Shown: piece by piece, positions 63,979-64,000 of the stretch
Layout of the letters: the number at the start of each line of letters is the position of its first letter
How positions within the stretch are numbered: position 1 is the stretch's first letter
Origin: Myroides odoratimimus
GTDB taxonomy: Bacteria > Bacteroidota > Bacteroidia > Flavobacteriales > Flavobacteriaceae
Assembly (NCBI RefSeq): GCF_001485415.1
Contig: NZ_BCMQ01000007.1
Span: 140,588-204,587, forward strand
Direction: 5' to 3'
Length of the DNA: 64,000 nucleotides
Made by a program: the position numbers and the translations under genes
Notes under the pieces: model-generated
Told to the model about the DNA's origin: nothing
What the model saw: only the letters and a program-made list of their open reading frames with translations
The model's database searches: none

Positions 63979-64000
63979 ATGAAATACTTTTTAAAAACAT
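63979..64000 (+). CDS. Possible start of a gene cut by the window end
   Basis: ATG followed by codons for KYFLKT, a plausible start of a secreted or membrane protein. Only 7 codons are visible, so this is a weak call based on position after a gap and on the start-like sequence. Confidence 0.3.

Overview
The window is one contiguous stretch of a low-GC chromosome from a member of the Bacteroidota, most likely a Flavobacteriaceae. Myroides or a close relative is my guess, but it rests on general gene character and is not proven. The evidence is: promoters of the Bacteroidota type (TAnnTTTG at about -7, TTG at about -33) ahead of many genes; weak Shine-Dalgarno sequences; TonB-dependent receptors with carboxypeptidase-like N-terminal domains; a DUF4249 lipoprotein; a LytS/LytTR two-component pair; and the porD(DUF4835)-recN gene order. 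There is no phage, plasmid, insertion sequence or CRISPR array. Gene density is high, and genes are separated by clear hairpin terminators.

Layout. 1-7.3 kb: the end of a porD-like gene, recN, then a TonB receptor with its DUF4249 lipoprotein, divergent from a LytS-type kinase and LytTR regulator. 7.3-15.8 kb, minus strand: monomeric isocitrate dehydrogenase, a Wza/Wzc-like polysaccharide export pair, and the envelope operon kdsD-tatC-lptB. 15.9-25.3 kb, plus strand: recQ, a small membrane protein, idi, queD-like, manA, a small conserved protein, five identical tRNA-Thr genes, a cardiolipin synthase and a serine hydrolase. 25.3-36.8 kb: a TonB receptor, a LOG-family enzyme with a Crp/Fnr regulator, a MoaF-like lipoprotein, a NYN-LOTUS protein, a DinB-like protein, an M49 peptidase lipoprotein, an AraC/MFS locus, and a DsbA-like protein. 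37.1-43.1 kb: sbcDC, an orphan XRE regulator between two identical terminators, and an MFS carrier. 43.1-50.9 kb, minus strand: a giant AAA+ ATPase, a flotillin/SPFH protein and an NfeD/YqiJ-like membrane protein. 51.1-58.7 kb: an iron-type TonB receptor with a palindromic operator, fhs, phnA, a NUDIX enzyme, a SUKH-like protein, and a CD225-DUF2752 pair. 58.8-60 kb: a 5'-truncated gene remnant and AT-rich DNA. 60-63.8 kb: L-asparaginase, DcuA-type carrier and a porin.

How genes work together. The asparaginase-DcuA-porin group reads as a complete route for outer-membrane entry, periplasmic deamidation and inner-membrane uptake of asparagine/aspartate. The envelope genes supply Kdo precursor, LPS export, Tat export and polysaccharide export. 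RecN, RecQ and SbcCD give several recombination-repair functions. The best candidate for an under-described system is the AAA+/SPFH/NfeD-like cluster at 43.1-50.9 kb, which has an intrinsic terminator between its second and third genes. A second unexplained signal is short intergenic arrays of 11-nt repeats, each followed by a hairpin (about 36.9 and 56.3 kb, with a weaker one at 18.8 kb).
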